In this document: one piece after another, positions 15,183 through 24,289 of the stretch
How the letters are laid out: every line of letters starts with the position of its first letter
How positions within the stretch are numbered: position 1 is the first letter of the stretch
Source: an uncultured Collinsella sp.
Lineage (GTDB): Bacteria > Actinomycetota > Coriobacteriia > Coriobacteriales > Coriobacteriaceae
Length of the DNA stretch: 64,000 nt
Direction: 5' to 3'
NCBI GenBank assembly: GCA_902494715.1
Contig: CABUUJ010000003.1
Location: forward strand, 1 to 64,000
Translations under genes and position numbers: made by a program
Notes under the pieces: model-generated
The model's input: the letters and a program-made list of their open reading frames with translations, nothing else
What the model was told of the DNA's origin: nothing
Databases searched by the model: none

Positions 15183-16043
15183 TTAGTTCTCCCCCTTATC
15201 CTGCTTGCCCAGATACGCCTCGATAACAGCGTCGTTGTTCTGGATCTCCTCGGCCGTGCCCTTGGCGATGACCTTACCAAAGTTGAGCACGCAGATGCCC
15301 TCGCAGATGTTCATGACGAGCGACATGTCGTGCTCGATGAGCATGATGGCGATACCAAAGGTGTCGCGAATCTTGACGATGTTCTCCATGAGCTCCGCGG
15401 TCTCGGACGGGTTCATGCCGGCGGCAGGCTCGTCGAGCAGCAGCAACTTGGGGTTGGTGGCAAGCGCGCGGACGATTTCCAGACGACGCTGAGCGCCATA
15501 AGGCAGCGATCCGGCCTGCTCGTTTGCCAGATGCTCCATATCAAAGATGGAGAGCAGCTCCATGGCACGCTCGTGAGCAGCCTTCTCGTGCTTCCAGTAC
15601 GTCGGCAGGCGCAGCACGCCCTCAAAACCGGAGTAGCGCTCCTGATTGTGCAGACCGACCTTGACGTTGTCCTCCACCGTCATGGTGTTGAACAGGCGAA
15701 TGTTCTGGAAGGTACGAGCAATGCCCATGCGGTTGACCTGATAGACCGACTTGCCCGAGGTGTCCTCGCCGTCGAGCAGGATGGTGCCGTGCGTGGGCTG
15801 GTACACCTTGGTGAGCAGGTTGAAGACCGTGGTCTTGCCAGCGCCGTTGGGGCCGATCAGACCGGCGATCTCGGTCTTACCGATGGTCAGGCTAAAGTCG
15901 TCGACTGCCTTAAGGCCGCCAAATTCAATGCCCAAGTGGATGCACTCGAGCGCCGGGCGCTGGCCCAGATCGCGGTCGGGAACGATGGCGCCAGAAGGAT
16001 ACGGAACCATCTTGCCCTTGTTGAACTCAAACTTACTGGGCAT
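15183..16043 (-). CDS. livG: Branched-chain amino acid ABC transporter ATPase LivG
   Basis: This 286-residue ABC ATPase has Walker A GPNGAGKTT, the LivG hallmark RTFQNIRLF, signature LPYGAQRRLEIVRAL and Walker B LLLLDEPAAGMNP. It pairs with LivF under the LivHM permease. ATG 16043 is chosen because GGAGG lies upstream; it overlaps the end of livM by 11 bases, which suggests translational coupling. The first 35 or so residues before the ABC domain are longer than in E. coli LivG. Confidence 0.95.
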   Translation of the reverse strand: MPSKFEFNKGKMVPYPSGAIVPDRDLGQRPALECIHLGIEFGGLKAVDDFSLTIGKTEIAGLIGPNGAGKTTVFNLLTKVYQPTHGTILLDGEDTSGKSVYQVNRMGIARTFQNIRLFNTMTVEDNVKVGLHNQERYSGFEGVLRLPTYWKHEKAAHERAMELLSIFDMEHLANEQAGSLPYGAQRRLEIVRALATNPKLLLLDEPAAGMNPSETAELMENIVKIRDTFGIAIMLIEHDMSLVMNICEGICVLNFGKVIAKGTAEEIQNNDAVIEAYLGKQDKGEN

Positions 16044-17112
16044 CGGCTGCCACCTCCTTCTTGGAAGCAAAGCGGTCCTTAATGCGTGCGAAGAACGCCT
16101 TGAGCTGCGGGTTGTTAGTAAAGACCATGACCAGGATCAACACGATGGCGTAGATGAGCATGCGGTAGTCCGAGAACTGACGGAGCAGCTCGGGAAGCAC
16201 CGTGAGCAATGCCGCTGCGATGACGGAGCCGCGCATATTGCCCAGACCGCCCAAGACCACGAACACCAGAATCAGAATCGACGTGTTGAAGTCGAACTTG
16301 GTAGCGGAAAGTTGCGAGAAGTTACCGCCGAAGAGGGCTCCGGCAGCGCCGGCGAGAGCGGCGGAAACCACGAAGGCGATCATGCGGTACTGGGTGACGG
16401 AGATGCCCACAGACTCGGCAGCGATCTTGTTGTCGCGCACGGCAATAATGGCACGACCGGTACGGCTGCGAACCAGGTTGAGTACAATCACGAGCGCGAC
16501 CATAACCAGGATGGCGCCGGCAAGGAAGGTCGAATAGGTCGACACGCCCGATGCGCCCTGCGCGCCCTTGATGATGGCGGTGCCGTCCTCGAGCAGGTGC
16601 AGGTCGTCGATCGTGGAGTTACCCGTGATGTTAAAGATCACATGCAGGCCGCGGGAATCGACGCCCACAATGAGGCAGGTGACGACCTCTTTGATAATCT
16701 CGCCAAAAGCCAGGGTCACGATGGCCAGATAGTCGCCGCTCAGGCGCAGGACCGGGATACCGATCAAGAAGCCCAAGATGGCAGCGGCGATAGCGCCGAC
16801 CACAATGCTGATGATCAGACGCATCGGATCGGACGGAACGGTGCTCTCCAGCGCGACGGCAGTGACGATGCCTGTATAGGCACCGACGCTCATAAAGCCC
16901 GCGTGGCCCAGCGACAAGTCGCCCGCGATGCCGACGACGAGGTTAAGGGAGATGGCCATGACGATATAGGCCGTGATGGGAACCAGCTGACCGGCGATCA
17001 TGCGCGGGATCATGTGGTTGGACTGCATAAAGAACACGATGGCGAACGCCACAACGCACATGGCGTACGTGACAAAGTCGTGACGCGTCTGCTTGTCTTT
17101 AAGAAACTTCAT
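16033..17112 (-). CDS. livM: Branched-chain amino acid ABC permease LivM
   Basis: This 359-residue membrane protein has about nine transmembrane segments and the LivM motifs LVVGIAGDLSLGHAGFMSVG and SGDYLAIVTLAFGEI. It also carries ALAGAAGALFGGNF. It forms the channel with LivH. ATG 17112 has AGGTGA 5 bases upstream; a GTG at 17121 is possible. The gene begins within bases of the livH stop. Confidence 0.93.
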   Translation of the reverse strand: MKFLKDKQTRHDFVTYAMCVVAFAIVFFMQSNHMIPRMIAGQLVPITAYIVMAISLNLVVGIAGDLSLGHAGFMSVGAYTGIVTAVALESTVPSDPMRLIISIVVGAIAAAILGFLIGIPVLRLSGDYLAIVTLAFGEIIKEVVTCLIVGVDSRGLHVIFNITGNSTIDDLHLLEDGTAIIKGAQGASGVSTYSTFLAGAILVMVALVIVLNLVRSRTGRAIIAVRDNKIAAESVGISVTQYRMIAFVVSAALAGAAGALFGGNFSQLSATKFDFNTSILILVFVVLGGLGNMRGSVIAAALLTVLPELLRQFSDYRMLIYAIVLILVMVFTNNPQLKAFFARIKDRFASKKEVAADAQ

Positions 17113-17121
17113 AACGCTCAC

Positions 17122-18003
17122 CTACACCTTCTCGGGGACGTACTTGCCCAAGAGGCCGGCAGGCTTGACGAGCAGGACGATGATCAAAACACCAAAGACG
17201 ATGGAGTTGGCAAGGCTCGTGGAAATATAAGCCTGCGCCATCGCCTCGATGATGCCGATGAGAATGCCGCCGACAAAGGCGCCGGGGATGGAGCCGATGC
17301 CGCCGAAAACGGCAGCGTCGAAGGCCTTGATGCCAGGCATGGCGCCCGTGGTGGGCTGCAGGACCGGCGAGTAGGAGCACAGGAGCACGCCGGCGATGGC
17401 AGCGAGGGCGGAGCCGATGGCGAACGTCATCGAGATGGTGCGGTTGACGTTGATGCCCATGAGCTGAGCGGCGGCCTTGTCCTCGGACACGGCGCGCATG
17501 GCCTTGCCCATCTTGGTCTTACCCGTAAAGAACATCAGGCCGGCCATGATAACCAGGCAGGCGACGATGGTGACGAGCGAGACGGCGCTTACGTTAAACT
17601 TGGCCAAGAACTCCGGCACCGGGAAGGTGACGAGCGAAGTGAAGTTCTTGGGCGTGGCGCCCCACAGAAGCTGCGCGGCGTTCTGCAGGAAGTAAGACAC
17701 GCCGATGGCCGTGATCAGAACGGCCAGCGGGCCCGCTTGGCGCAGCGGCTTATAGGCCAGACCCTCAATGAGAACACCGAGAACCGTGCAGACCACGCAA
17801 GAGAGAACTACAGATGCCCAGCCCGGGAGGCCGAGATACGACGTGGCGCAGAACGAGACATAGGCACCGACCATGATGACATCGCCGTGAGCGAAGTTGA
17901 GCATCTTGGCGATACCGTAGACCATGGTGTAGCCCAACGCGATGATGGCGTAGACGCTGCCCATGGACAGGCCGTTGACCAGGTATTGGATAAAGACCGT
18001 CAT
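17122..18003 (-). CDS. livH: Branched-chain amino acid ABC permease LivH
   Basis: This 293-residue membrane protein starts MTVFIQYLVNGLSMGSVYAI and has LGYTMVYGIAKMLNFAHGD, the LivH signature. GGGGG about 9 bases before ATG 18003 decides the start; an in-frame ATG at 18012 would overlap the ribosome site. It follows a hairpin at 18080-18111 that separates it from the binding-protein gene. Confidence 0.95.
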   Translation of the reverse strand: MTVFIQYLVNGLSMGSVYAIIALGYTMVYGIAKMLNFAHGDVIMVGAYVSFCATSYLGLPGWASVVLSCVVCTVLGVLIEGLAYKPLRQAGPLAVLITAIGVSYFLQNAAQLLWGATPKNFTSLVTFPVPEFLAKFNVSAVSLVTIVACLVIMAGLMFFTGKTKMGKAMRAVSEDKAAAQLMGINVNRTISMTFAIGSALAAIAGVLLCSYSPVLQPTTGAMPGIKAFDAAVFGGIGSIPGAFVGGILIGIIEAMAQAYISTSLANSIVFGVLIIVLLVKPAGLLGKYVPEKV

Positions 18004-18079
18004 GTTCCACATCCCCCTTTCGAATAGGTTTCCAGTTAATGTATGAAACAGGGACGTTACACTGTCCCTAGATACCAAG

Positions 18080-18111
18080 CAAGCAGGGAAGGCCAAAACC
18101 TCCCCTGCTTG
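18080..18111 (-). terminator. Hairpin between livK and livH (likely attenuation point)
   Basis: CAAGCAGGG (18080-18088) pairs with CCCTGCTTG (18103-18111), and there is no long T tract on the minus strand. Such hairpins commonly let the binding protein be made in excess over the permease. A second small repeat AGGGAC/GTCCCT lies at 18050-18069. Confidence 0.55.
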
Positions 18112-18142
18112 GGATCAAAACCGCTCTATGTAAGGCGGCCAA

Positions 18143-19330
18143 TTAGGCCTGTACGTACTTGCCGTCGGTGATGACGTACGCCGTCGGGTCCTTCTGGACC
18201 TGGCCCTTGTCGTTCCAGGAGAGCTTGCCAGTCAGACCGTCAACGGTAATGTTGCGCATAGCCTCGGGAAGCTTCTCGGCAACCTCGGTCGGGTCGGCGT
18301 CGGCACCCAGGCCGGCTTCCTTGAGGGCCTCGACCACCGCATGCACGCCGTCGTAGGCGTCGGCGGCAAACTGGTCCGGAGTCTCGCCATACTTATCTTT
18401 GTAAGCGTTGACGAAGTCGGCGTTCTTCTCGTCGTCGGCGGAGAACGGGGTCATGAGCAGCAGACCCTCGGCAAGAGAGGTATCGAAGCCCTCAACGCCC
18501 AGGATACCGTCCATGCCGTCGCAGCCCATCATCTTGACGTCGTAGCCCATGTCCTTGGCGTTCTTGAGCAGGACGGACGCCGGTGTGTAGTAGATCGGCG
18601 CAAAAATCATGGTGGCGCCAGCCTGCTTGGCCTTGGTCAGCTGGTTGGTAAAGCTCGTGGCGGAGTCGTCCTTAAAGGTCTCCTCGTCGACAATCTCGAG
18701 CTTGGACTCAGCGGCCTGGGCCTTAAAGGAATCTGCGATGCCCGAAGAATAGGCGTCGCCGGAGTTATAGAACAGCACGAACTTCTCGTCCGCATACTTC
18801 TGCGCCAGGAACTTGGCAGCGTTGACACCCTGGTTGGGGTCAGTGAAGCAAACCTGGAAGACGCAATCCTTGCCCTTGGTAACGTCCTCGGAGGACGCGG
18901 ACGGGGTAATCATGAACGTCTCGGGGTCGTTACCGCACTCAGCAGCAACGGCGACCGACGCACCCGTGGTGGTCGGACCGACAAGGGCCTGCATGCCCCA
19001 GTCGAGCAGGGTGTTGAAGGCGTTGACGGCCTTCTCACCGTCAGCCTGGTCGTCCTCGGCCTTGCTGACAAGCGGCAGCTCCTTAGTCGAGAAATCCTTG
19101 CAGCCAAGCTCGACAGCCTGTGTAACGGACTTGCCGTAGGACGCGTTGGCGCCGGTCAGCGGGCCGATGGTGCCGATCTTAAACGAAGCGTCGCCCGACG
19201 CGGAACCGCTGTCGCCGCCGTTGGAGGAGCAGCCAGCTAGAATGGACATCGCCCCCAGACCTGCTGCGCTCGCGATAACGCTCCTGCGATTCATAACAGG
19301 GTTCAATGACTTACCGGTGAGGCTCGACAT
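18143..19330 (-). CDS. livK: Branched-chain amino acid binding lipoprotein LivK
   Basis: This 395-residue periplasmic-binding-type protein is anchored as a lipoprotein. The signal peptide contains NRRSVIAS (two arginines, possibly Tat) and lipobox LAGC with C34. The mature part shows the type I fold: FKIGTIGPLTGANASYG, DWGMQALVGPTTTGASV, FYNSGDAYSSGIADSFK and AADAYDGVHAVVEAL. It captures leucine/isoleucine/valine or related amino acids for LivHMGF. GAGGAG precedes ATG 19330. A shortened second copy lies 271 bases upstream. Confidence 0.94.
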   Translation of the reverse strand: MSSLTGKSLNPVMNRRSVIASAAGLGAMSILAGCSSNGGDSGSASGDASFKIGTIGPLTGANASYGKSVTQAVELGCKDFSTKELPLVSKAEDDQADGEKAVNAFNTLLDWGMQALVGPTTTGASVAVAAECGNDPETFMITPSASSEDVTKGKDCVFQVCFTDPNQGVNAAKFLAQKYADEKFVLFYNSGDAYSSGIADSFKAQAAESKLEIVDEETFKDDSATSFTNQLTKAKQAGATMIFAPIYYTPASVLLKNAKDMGYDVKMMGCDGMDGILGVEGFDTSLAEGLLLMTPFSADDEKNADFVNAYKDKYGETPDQFAADAYDGVHAVVEALKEAGLGADADPTEVAEKLPEAMRNITVDGLTGKLSWNDKGQVQKDPTAYVITDGKYVQA

Positions 19331-19601
19331 GCGGCTCTCCTCTCAAATCTCGTCGGGTTTTGGTTACCCGACAGGCCATCCTTCGCCGTGTTCGGCGTTC
19401 GCAAAATAGTAGACGCTTTAGTTAGGAAAAGTGGCGGTTATTTCGACTTTTCTTTGGATTTGTTCATTTATCCATATTTCTGCGTATTTCTATTACTTTA
19501 TGCAGTAAAGCCACTTTATTGTGTAAAAGCAATGTTTCCGTTCTGTTACAAGCGTCCCCGCCCTGAATAAAACAGCCTCACCGGTCGCGCTTTATGCGCG
19601 C
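19331..19601 (-). promoter_or_regulatory. AT-rich upstream region of livK
   Basis: There is no gene here. The stretch 19400-19560 is clearly richer in A and T than its surroundings and must hold the liv promoter, but I cannot single out one -35/-10 pair with confidence. Confidence 0.4.
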
Positions 19602-19931
19602 TTAGGCGGCGATGTACTTGCCGTCCTGGATCACATAGGCCGTAGCGGGCTTTTCGACCTGGCCCTCGTCATTCCACGTCAGCTCACCCGTCAGGCCCTC
19701 GATCTTGATCTTGCGCATGACCTTGGTCGGCTGGTTGATAAAGCTCGTGGAGGAGTCGTCCTTAAAGGTCTCGGTATCGACGATGTCGAGCTTGGATGCC
19801 TTGGCCTGCTCGGCAAAGGCATCGGCGATCTCGCCCGAGACGGCGACGGCGGCACCGGTGGTGACGGGGCCGACGAGCGCCTGCATGCCCCAGTCGCACA
19901 GGGCAAACCTTATGGTGCAAACGTTGACAGT
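19602..19931 (-). pseudogene. Internally deleted livK paralogue
   Basis: The frame encodes three pieces of a LivK-like protein in order: DWGMQALVGPVTTGAAVAV (livK residues about 110-129), then IADAFAEQAKASKLDIVD through SFINQPTK (about 198-233), then MRKIKIEGLTGELTWND to the C-terminus (about 358-395). About 65 and about 120 residues are missing at the two joints, and the signal peptide and first lobe are gone, yet the frame is open. Homology to livK continues a little upstream (GTCAAC). It cannot bind ligand as a normal two-lobe protein. Confidence 0.85.
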
Positions 19932-20104
19932 TTGTTACGGAAGTTCGTTTGTAGCGAGCGTGTTTCCAATGTTTCCGCAGCGTTTCGGGGGTGCCGTTTT
20001 GTGCGACTCCTGTTAACTGGCGAGCACGCGCCCTCGGTTCACGCTAGAATGCACTCAACCTTTAAGCGGTTATTCCATCCATAAGATGCACGAAGGAGCT
20101 ATCT

Positions 20105-21448
20105 ATGAGCGAACCCCTGCGCACCGTGAACGTCGGTCTGATCGGTCTGGGAACCGTCGGCGGCGGCGTGGCCCGTCTGATCAAGAGCCACCACGATGAG
20201 TACCTGGCAGCCTACGGCATCGACCTTAAGCTGACCCGCGCCTGCGCGCTTGCCTGGGAGCAGGCCGAGGCAGCAGGCATTGAGCGCGAGGCCTTTACGA
20301 GCGACTGGCACGATGTCGTCACCGACCCCGCCGTCGACATCGTCGTCGAGCTGATCGGCGGCGAGCATCCCGCAACCGAGATCTTCACCACTGCCTTTGA
20401 GCACGGCAAGCACGTCGTCTCTGCCAACAAGGCCCTGCTGGGCCGTCACGTCGAGACGCTTGCCAAGAAGGCACGCGCGTGCGGCGTGCAGATTAAGTGC
20501 GAGGCCAGCTGCGGCGGCGGCATCCCCATCGTGAGCACGCTTGAGCACGATCTGGTGGGCAACAAGATCCTGACCATCGCCGGCATCCTCAACGGCACCA
20601 CCAACTACATCCTGTCGCGCATGGACGCCGAGGGCGCCGATTACGCCGACGTGCTCGCCGATGCACAGGCCAAGGGCTATGCCGAGGCCGACCCGTCCGC
20701 CGACGTCGACGGCTTCGATGCCGCCAGCAAGACGGCGATCCTCGCCTCCATCGGCTTTGGCACCCGCGTGACCACCGATGATGTGTACCAGCAGGGTATC
20801 CGCACCATCGGCGCCGAGGACATCGCCCAGGCCCGCGAGCTCGGCTACACCATTAAGCTGCTCGGCATCGCCCGCAACACCGACGCCGGCGTCGATGTTC
20901 GCGTGCATCCCACGCTCATCCCGGCAGACCACATGCTTGCCAAGGTCAACGGCGCCATGAACGCTGTTTACGTAGTGGGCGACGCCGTGGGCGAGACCAT
21001 GTTCTACGGTGCCGGCGCAGGCTCCTTCCCCACCGCGAGCGCCGTCGTGGGCGATATCCTGTCGCTCTCCGAGCAGATTAGCCGGGGCGTGGCTCCGCTG
21101 CCCGAGATTGAGCCCTATGGTCACAACCTCGCCTTTAAGCCCATGGACGAGCTCCAGACCAAGTACTATGTGCGCCTGAAGGTCGCCGACCGCGTGGGCG
21201 CCCTGTCCGAGACGGTCGACATCTTTGCCAAGCACAACATTTCGATCTCGCTCATCAACCAAGTCGAGGACGGCAAGTCGGGTGTCAGCGATGCCTGCTC
21301 GGTCATCTTCCTGACGCACCGCGCACTCGAGAAGGACGTCCAGGCTGCCGCCGCGGAGCTTGCCAGCGTCGACTGCGTGGCCGAGGTCGCCAACGTCCTG
21401 CGCATCGAGGACGTCGGGGCCTGGACCGAAGGCGTCATGGCCAACTAG
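20105..21448 (+). CDS. hom: Homoserine dehydrogenase with ACT domain
   Basis: This 447-residue enzyme reduces aspartate semialdehyde to homoserine, the branch point to threonine and methionine. It shows the nucleotide motif LIGLGTVGGGVARL, the catalytic region GILNGTTNYILS, DPSADVDGFDAASK and a C-terminal ACT domain (about 355-435; LKVADRVGALSETVDIF) for feedback control by threonine. GAAGGAG precedes ATG 20105. A TAGAAT at 20045-20050 is a possible -10. It stands alone, ending in a strong terminator. Confidence 0.96.
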   Translation: MSEPLRTVNVGLIGLGTVGGGVARLIKSHHDEYLAAYGIDLKLTRACALAWEQAEAAGIEREAFTSDWHDVVTDPAVDIVVELIGGEHPATEIFTTAFEHGKHVVSANKALLGRHVETLAKKARACGVQIKCEASCGGGIPIVSTLEHDLVGNKILTIAGILNGTTNYILSRMDAEGADYADVLADAQAKGYAEADPSADVDGFDAASKTAILASIGFGTRVTTDDVYQQGIRTIGAEDIAQARELGYTIKLLGIARNTDAGVDVRVHPTLIPADHMLAKVNGAMNAVYVVGDAVGETMFYGAGAGSFPTASAVVGDILSLSEQISRGVAPLPEIEPYGHNLAFKPMDELQTKYYVRLKVADRVGALSETVDIFAKHNISISLINQVEDGKSGVSDACSVIFLTHRALEKDVQAAAAELASVDCVAEVANVLRIEDVGAWTEGVMAN

Positions 21449-21481
21449 TTCGGTTTACACCCCACAACGCATTTGCTCGAA

Positions 21482-21515
21482 GGGCTCCCGTCTGGTCTTG
21501 GACGGGAGCCCTTTT
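21482..21515 (+). terminator. Terminator of hom
   Basis: GGGCTCCCGTC and GACGGGAGCCC form a perfect 11-bp stem with an 8-base loop, followed by TTTT. Confidence 0.92.
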
Positions 21516-21560
21516 ATTTGCACGCTCGGGGCGCATTGACGCGATCCGCGTTTGAACAAT

Positions 21561-21589
21561 TTGACCGTTCGGTGTCAACCAGGGATACC
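21561..21589 (+). promoter_or_regulatory. Candidate SDR promoter
   Basis: TTGACC, 17 bases and GATACC lie about 80 bases before the SDR start. The -35 is good and the -10 is moderate. Confidence 0.4.
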
Positions 21590-21671
21590 GCTCACCGATA
21601 AGCAGACATGTTTGCTTTTGTCCGCCGCTATCCTGTGCTGCGTACGTCCACCCCCGAAGAATGGAGGCACC

Positions 21672-22421
21672 ATGTTGCTCGAGGGCAAGAAAGCAATCAT
21701 CACCGGAGGCACGCGCGGTATCGGCTATGCCATCGCCTGCCGCTTTATCGAGGAGGGTGCCGCCGTCACCGTCTTTGGCTCGCGTCAGGAGACCGCCGAT
21801 GCGGCCGTTGAGAAGCTGACAGCCGTCTATCCCGACGCCAAGGTCTGGGGTCGCTCCTGCGACCTCACCTCACTCGAAGCCGTGACCGAGGCCTTTACCC
21901 AGGCTGCAGCCGATATGGGCGGTCTCGATACGGTCGTCAACAATGCCGGAATCTCCCAGCGCTCACCCCTTTTGGACTACACGGCCGAGGAGTTCGCCAA
22001 AGTCATGGACCTCAACGTCGTCGCTGTCTTTAACGGTCACCAGGCGGCCGCCAAGATTATGACCGAGGCCGGTCACGGCGGCACCATCACTACCACGAGC
22101 TCGATGGTCGCCAAGTACGGCCAGCCCTCCGGCGTCGGTTACCCCACGTCCAAGTTTGCCGTCAACGGCATGGTCCAGTCGCTCTCGCGCGAGCTCGCCC
22201 CCATGGGCATCCGCGTCAACGCCGTTGCCCCTGGCGTGACTAAGACCGACATGGTCGCCAACCTGCCCGAAGAGGTTATTAAGCCCATCATCGCCACTAT
22301 TCCGCTCGGCCGCATGGGCGAGCCCGAGGACGTCGCCAACGCCTTTGTTTTCCTAGCGAGCGACATGTCATCCTATGTCACGGGCGCCGTGCTCCCCGTC
22401 GACGGAGCCGCCCGCTCCTAA
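21672..22421 (+). CDS. SDR family oxidoreductase (FabG-like)
   Basis: This 249-residue short-chain dehydrogenase has the NAD(P) motif GGTRGIGYA, NNAG (VVNNAGISQ), a catalytic serine in TTTSSM, the YxxxK pair in GYPTSK, and the C-terminal SSYVTGAVLPVDGA. It resembles 3-oxoacyl-ACP reductase and glucose dehydrogenase relatives; the substrate cannot be told. ATG 21672 has TGGAGG 5 bases upstream; the longer upstream frame lacks a ribosome site. It stands alone between terminators. Confidence 0.88.
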   Translation: MLLEGKKAIITGGTRGIGYAIACRFIEEGAAVTVFGSRQETADAAVEKLTAVYPDAKVWGRSCDLTSLEAVTEAFTQAAADMGGLDTVVNNAGISQRSPLLDYTAEEFAKVMDLNVVAVFNGHQAAAKIMTEAGHGGTITTTSSMVAKYGQPSGVGYPTSKFAVNGMVQSLSRELAPMGIRVNAVAPGVTKTDMVANLPEEVIKPIIATIPLGRMGEPEDVANAFVFLASDMSSYVTGAVLPVDGAARS

Positions 22422-22465
22422 AGGTCGCAAGCCACGACTTCGAACCTCAACGAGGCCCAACGCAA

Positions 22466-22504
22466 AAGGCGCGCTGTCTGCATCAACCGCAGGCAGCGCG
22501 CCTT
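22466..22504. terminator. Convergent terminator between SDR and antiporter
   Basis: A 14-bp stem (GGCGCGCTGTCTGC with one wobble) and a 7-base loop, flanked by AAAA and TT, serve both converging genes. Confidence 0.8.
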
Positions 22505-22542
22505 CTATTATTTGGACGGAACCCGTATCCCGGTATTCCTTA

Positions 22543-24105
22543 CTACTTACCGTCGTCGTCCTGGGCTTCATCGCGCGCGTAGAGCTCCAGCATGCGGCGG
22601 CGGTATTCGTGTACGGCGAGCTTGGCGCGCTCAAGGCGGCGGCGCTCACGCGGAGTCAGCTCGGACGGGTCAACCTCATCACCATAGGTCTTATCGGCAA
22701 GAAGACGCGCCGCGTCCACGATGCGGGCATCGATGTGGCCGCTCGCCGCCTCGGCGGAAAGACGCTCGGCAATCGTATCGAGCGTAGGCAGGCCCTCGAA
22801 TACGCGACCATGGCCATGCGAGGTCAGCAGCTCGTGCTCGCGTGCGAGCAGGCTCGCCAAATCGTGATGGGCGCGCAGGATGTCAAGTGCATCGGATGGA
22901 TGCTCGGCAACCTCTGCCACGGCGGCGACCGGCGCGGCGTCGACTACGCGGTAGAAGAGCTGCGCGAGCAATGGCATCAAGAACACTGTGATGGCACCGG
23001 CGGCAACCATGACCGACGCAATATCTTGCGACAGCGCGCCCGCGTTGACGGCCACGCTCGTTACGGCAACGATGATCGGCAGCGCCGTGGTGCAGTAGAG
23101 CGCCACGGTAATGCGGCCATACGCCGACACATCGCGCGTCACGGGACAAATGCTCATAGAGATGAGAATGGGCACGGCACGAATGATCAGCAGCGCCAAG
23201 ATAAAGCCCACGAGCAGCCCGGGGCGCGACACCACGGCCGTCAGGTCGATCTTAGCGCCCGACACGGTAAAGAACACCGGGATCAAAAAGCCGTAGGCCA
23301 GGCCGTCGAGCTTGGTCTCAAGCGTATGGTTGCCCTCGGGGATGATATAGCGCAGGACAAAGCCGGCGGCAAAAGCGCCCAATACGATATCGAGGCTAAA
23401 GATGGCCGAGAACGCCACGAGCGTGACCAAAATAAGCACTGTCAGGCGTACGAACGTCTGCGACGTGGTATCGGCGCGCTCCTCGACAAACGCAAAGAAG
23501 CGGCTGCCGACGCGTTTGGAGCGGCTGGGGACCACGGCAAGCAGCACGCACACGGCGGCAAATAAGCCCAAGATCAGCAGCGTCTCGATGCCCGTACGGG
23601 CAGACAGCAGTACCGACATGGCGAGCACGGGGCCGAGCTCGCCCCACGTACCATAGGCAAGAATCGAATCACCGACGCGCGTTCCGGCAAGCAACCGCTC
23701 GCGCAAGATGGGCATGAGCGCCCCAAGCGCCGTCGAGGTCAAGGCGAGCGTCACGGCGATACCGTCGAAATGGCTGACCGAGAACCACGGGGTAAAGCGC
23801 ACGGCAAGCCAGGCGATACAAAATGTGACAGCCCACGTGGCCATACCGTAGCGGCCTTCGACGCCCGTGATGTTCTTGGGATCGATCTCAAAGCCGGCAA
23901 GCAGGAACAAAAATGCCAGACCGAGCTCTGACACGAGCGAGACCTCGGCATCTACATGGATGACGCCAAGCATATGGGGTCCCAGCACCGCGCCGAACAC
24001 GAGCAAAAAGACCGTTTCGGGAACGGGCTTTCCGGGAATCGCCGAGGCGATGAAGGGGCTTGCAAAGGCCACGAGCGCGATGATGGCGAGTGAAACGAAT
24101 GCCAT
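22543..24105 (-). CDS. CPA2-type cation:proton antiporter
   Basis: This 520-residue protein has about 12-13 membrane segments of the monovalent cation:proton antiporter-2 family (FLFLLAGFEIDPKNI, VTLALTSTALGALMPIL, GAFAAGFVLRYIIPEG, FFTVSGAKIDL). It would exchange Na+ or K+ for H+ at the membrane. The last roughly 110 residues are a soluble, charged tail (ERRRLERAKLAVHEYRRRM), likely regulatory, with no TrkA-N domain visible. GAAAGG precedes ATG 24105. Confidence 0.88.
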   Translation of the reverse strand: MAFVSLAIIALVAFASPFIASAIPGKPVPETVFLLVFGAVLGPHMLGVIHVDAEVSLVSELGLAFLFLLAGFEIDPKNITGVEGRYGMATWAVTFCIAWLAVRFTPWFSVSHFDGIAVTLALTSTALGALMPILRERLLAGTRVGDSILAYGTWGELGPVLAMSVLLSARTGIETLLILGLFAAVCVLLAVVPSRSKRVGSRFFAFVEERADTTSQTFVRLTVLILVTLVAFSAIFSLDIVLGAFAAGFVLRYIIPEGNHTLETKLDGLAYGFLIPVFFTVSGAKIDLTAVVSRPGLLVGFILALLIIRAVPILISMSICPVTRDVSAYGRITVALYCTTALPIIVAVTSVAVNAGALSQDIASVMVAAGAITVFLMPLLAQLFYRVVDAAPVAAVAEVAEHPSDALDILRAHHDLASLLAREHELLTSHGHGRVFEGLPTLDTIAERLSAEAASGHIDARIVDAARLLADKTYGDEVDPSELTPRERRRLERAKLAVHEYRRRMLELYARDEAQDDDGK

Positions 24106-24289
24106 GTGATGCCTTTCTCTTGTTTGCGCATCACTGTAGCACCCTCGCCGTCCTCAACGCGCCGCGAGCTGTCGTATCATAGTGAGGTTTACAAACATGT
24201 GGCTCAAGGCGACCGCAGGGCAGACCCCGCAAACCGACCGCTGCCGCATACCGTACCGTACGCCCAACCGATCAGGAAGGCAGGAACCA

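Noticed and set aside
15751..18027. Long plus-strand open frame across livG, livM and livH
   Set aside because: It spans three well-identified genes on the other strand; its sequence is a low-complexity mix of Asp, His, Gln and Arg without any domain.
20099..21319. Open frame antisense to hom
   Set aside because: It mirrors homoserine dehydrogenase and has no ribosome site.
24182..24289. Longer N-terminus for PurL
   Set aside because: The added residues are unlike the family and the AGGAAGG ribosome site fits only ATG 24290.
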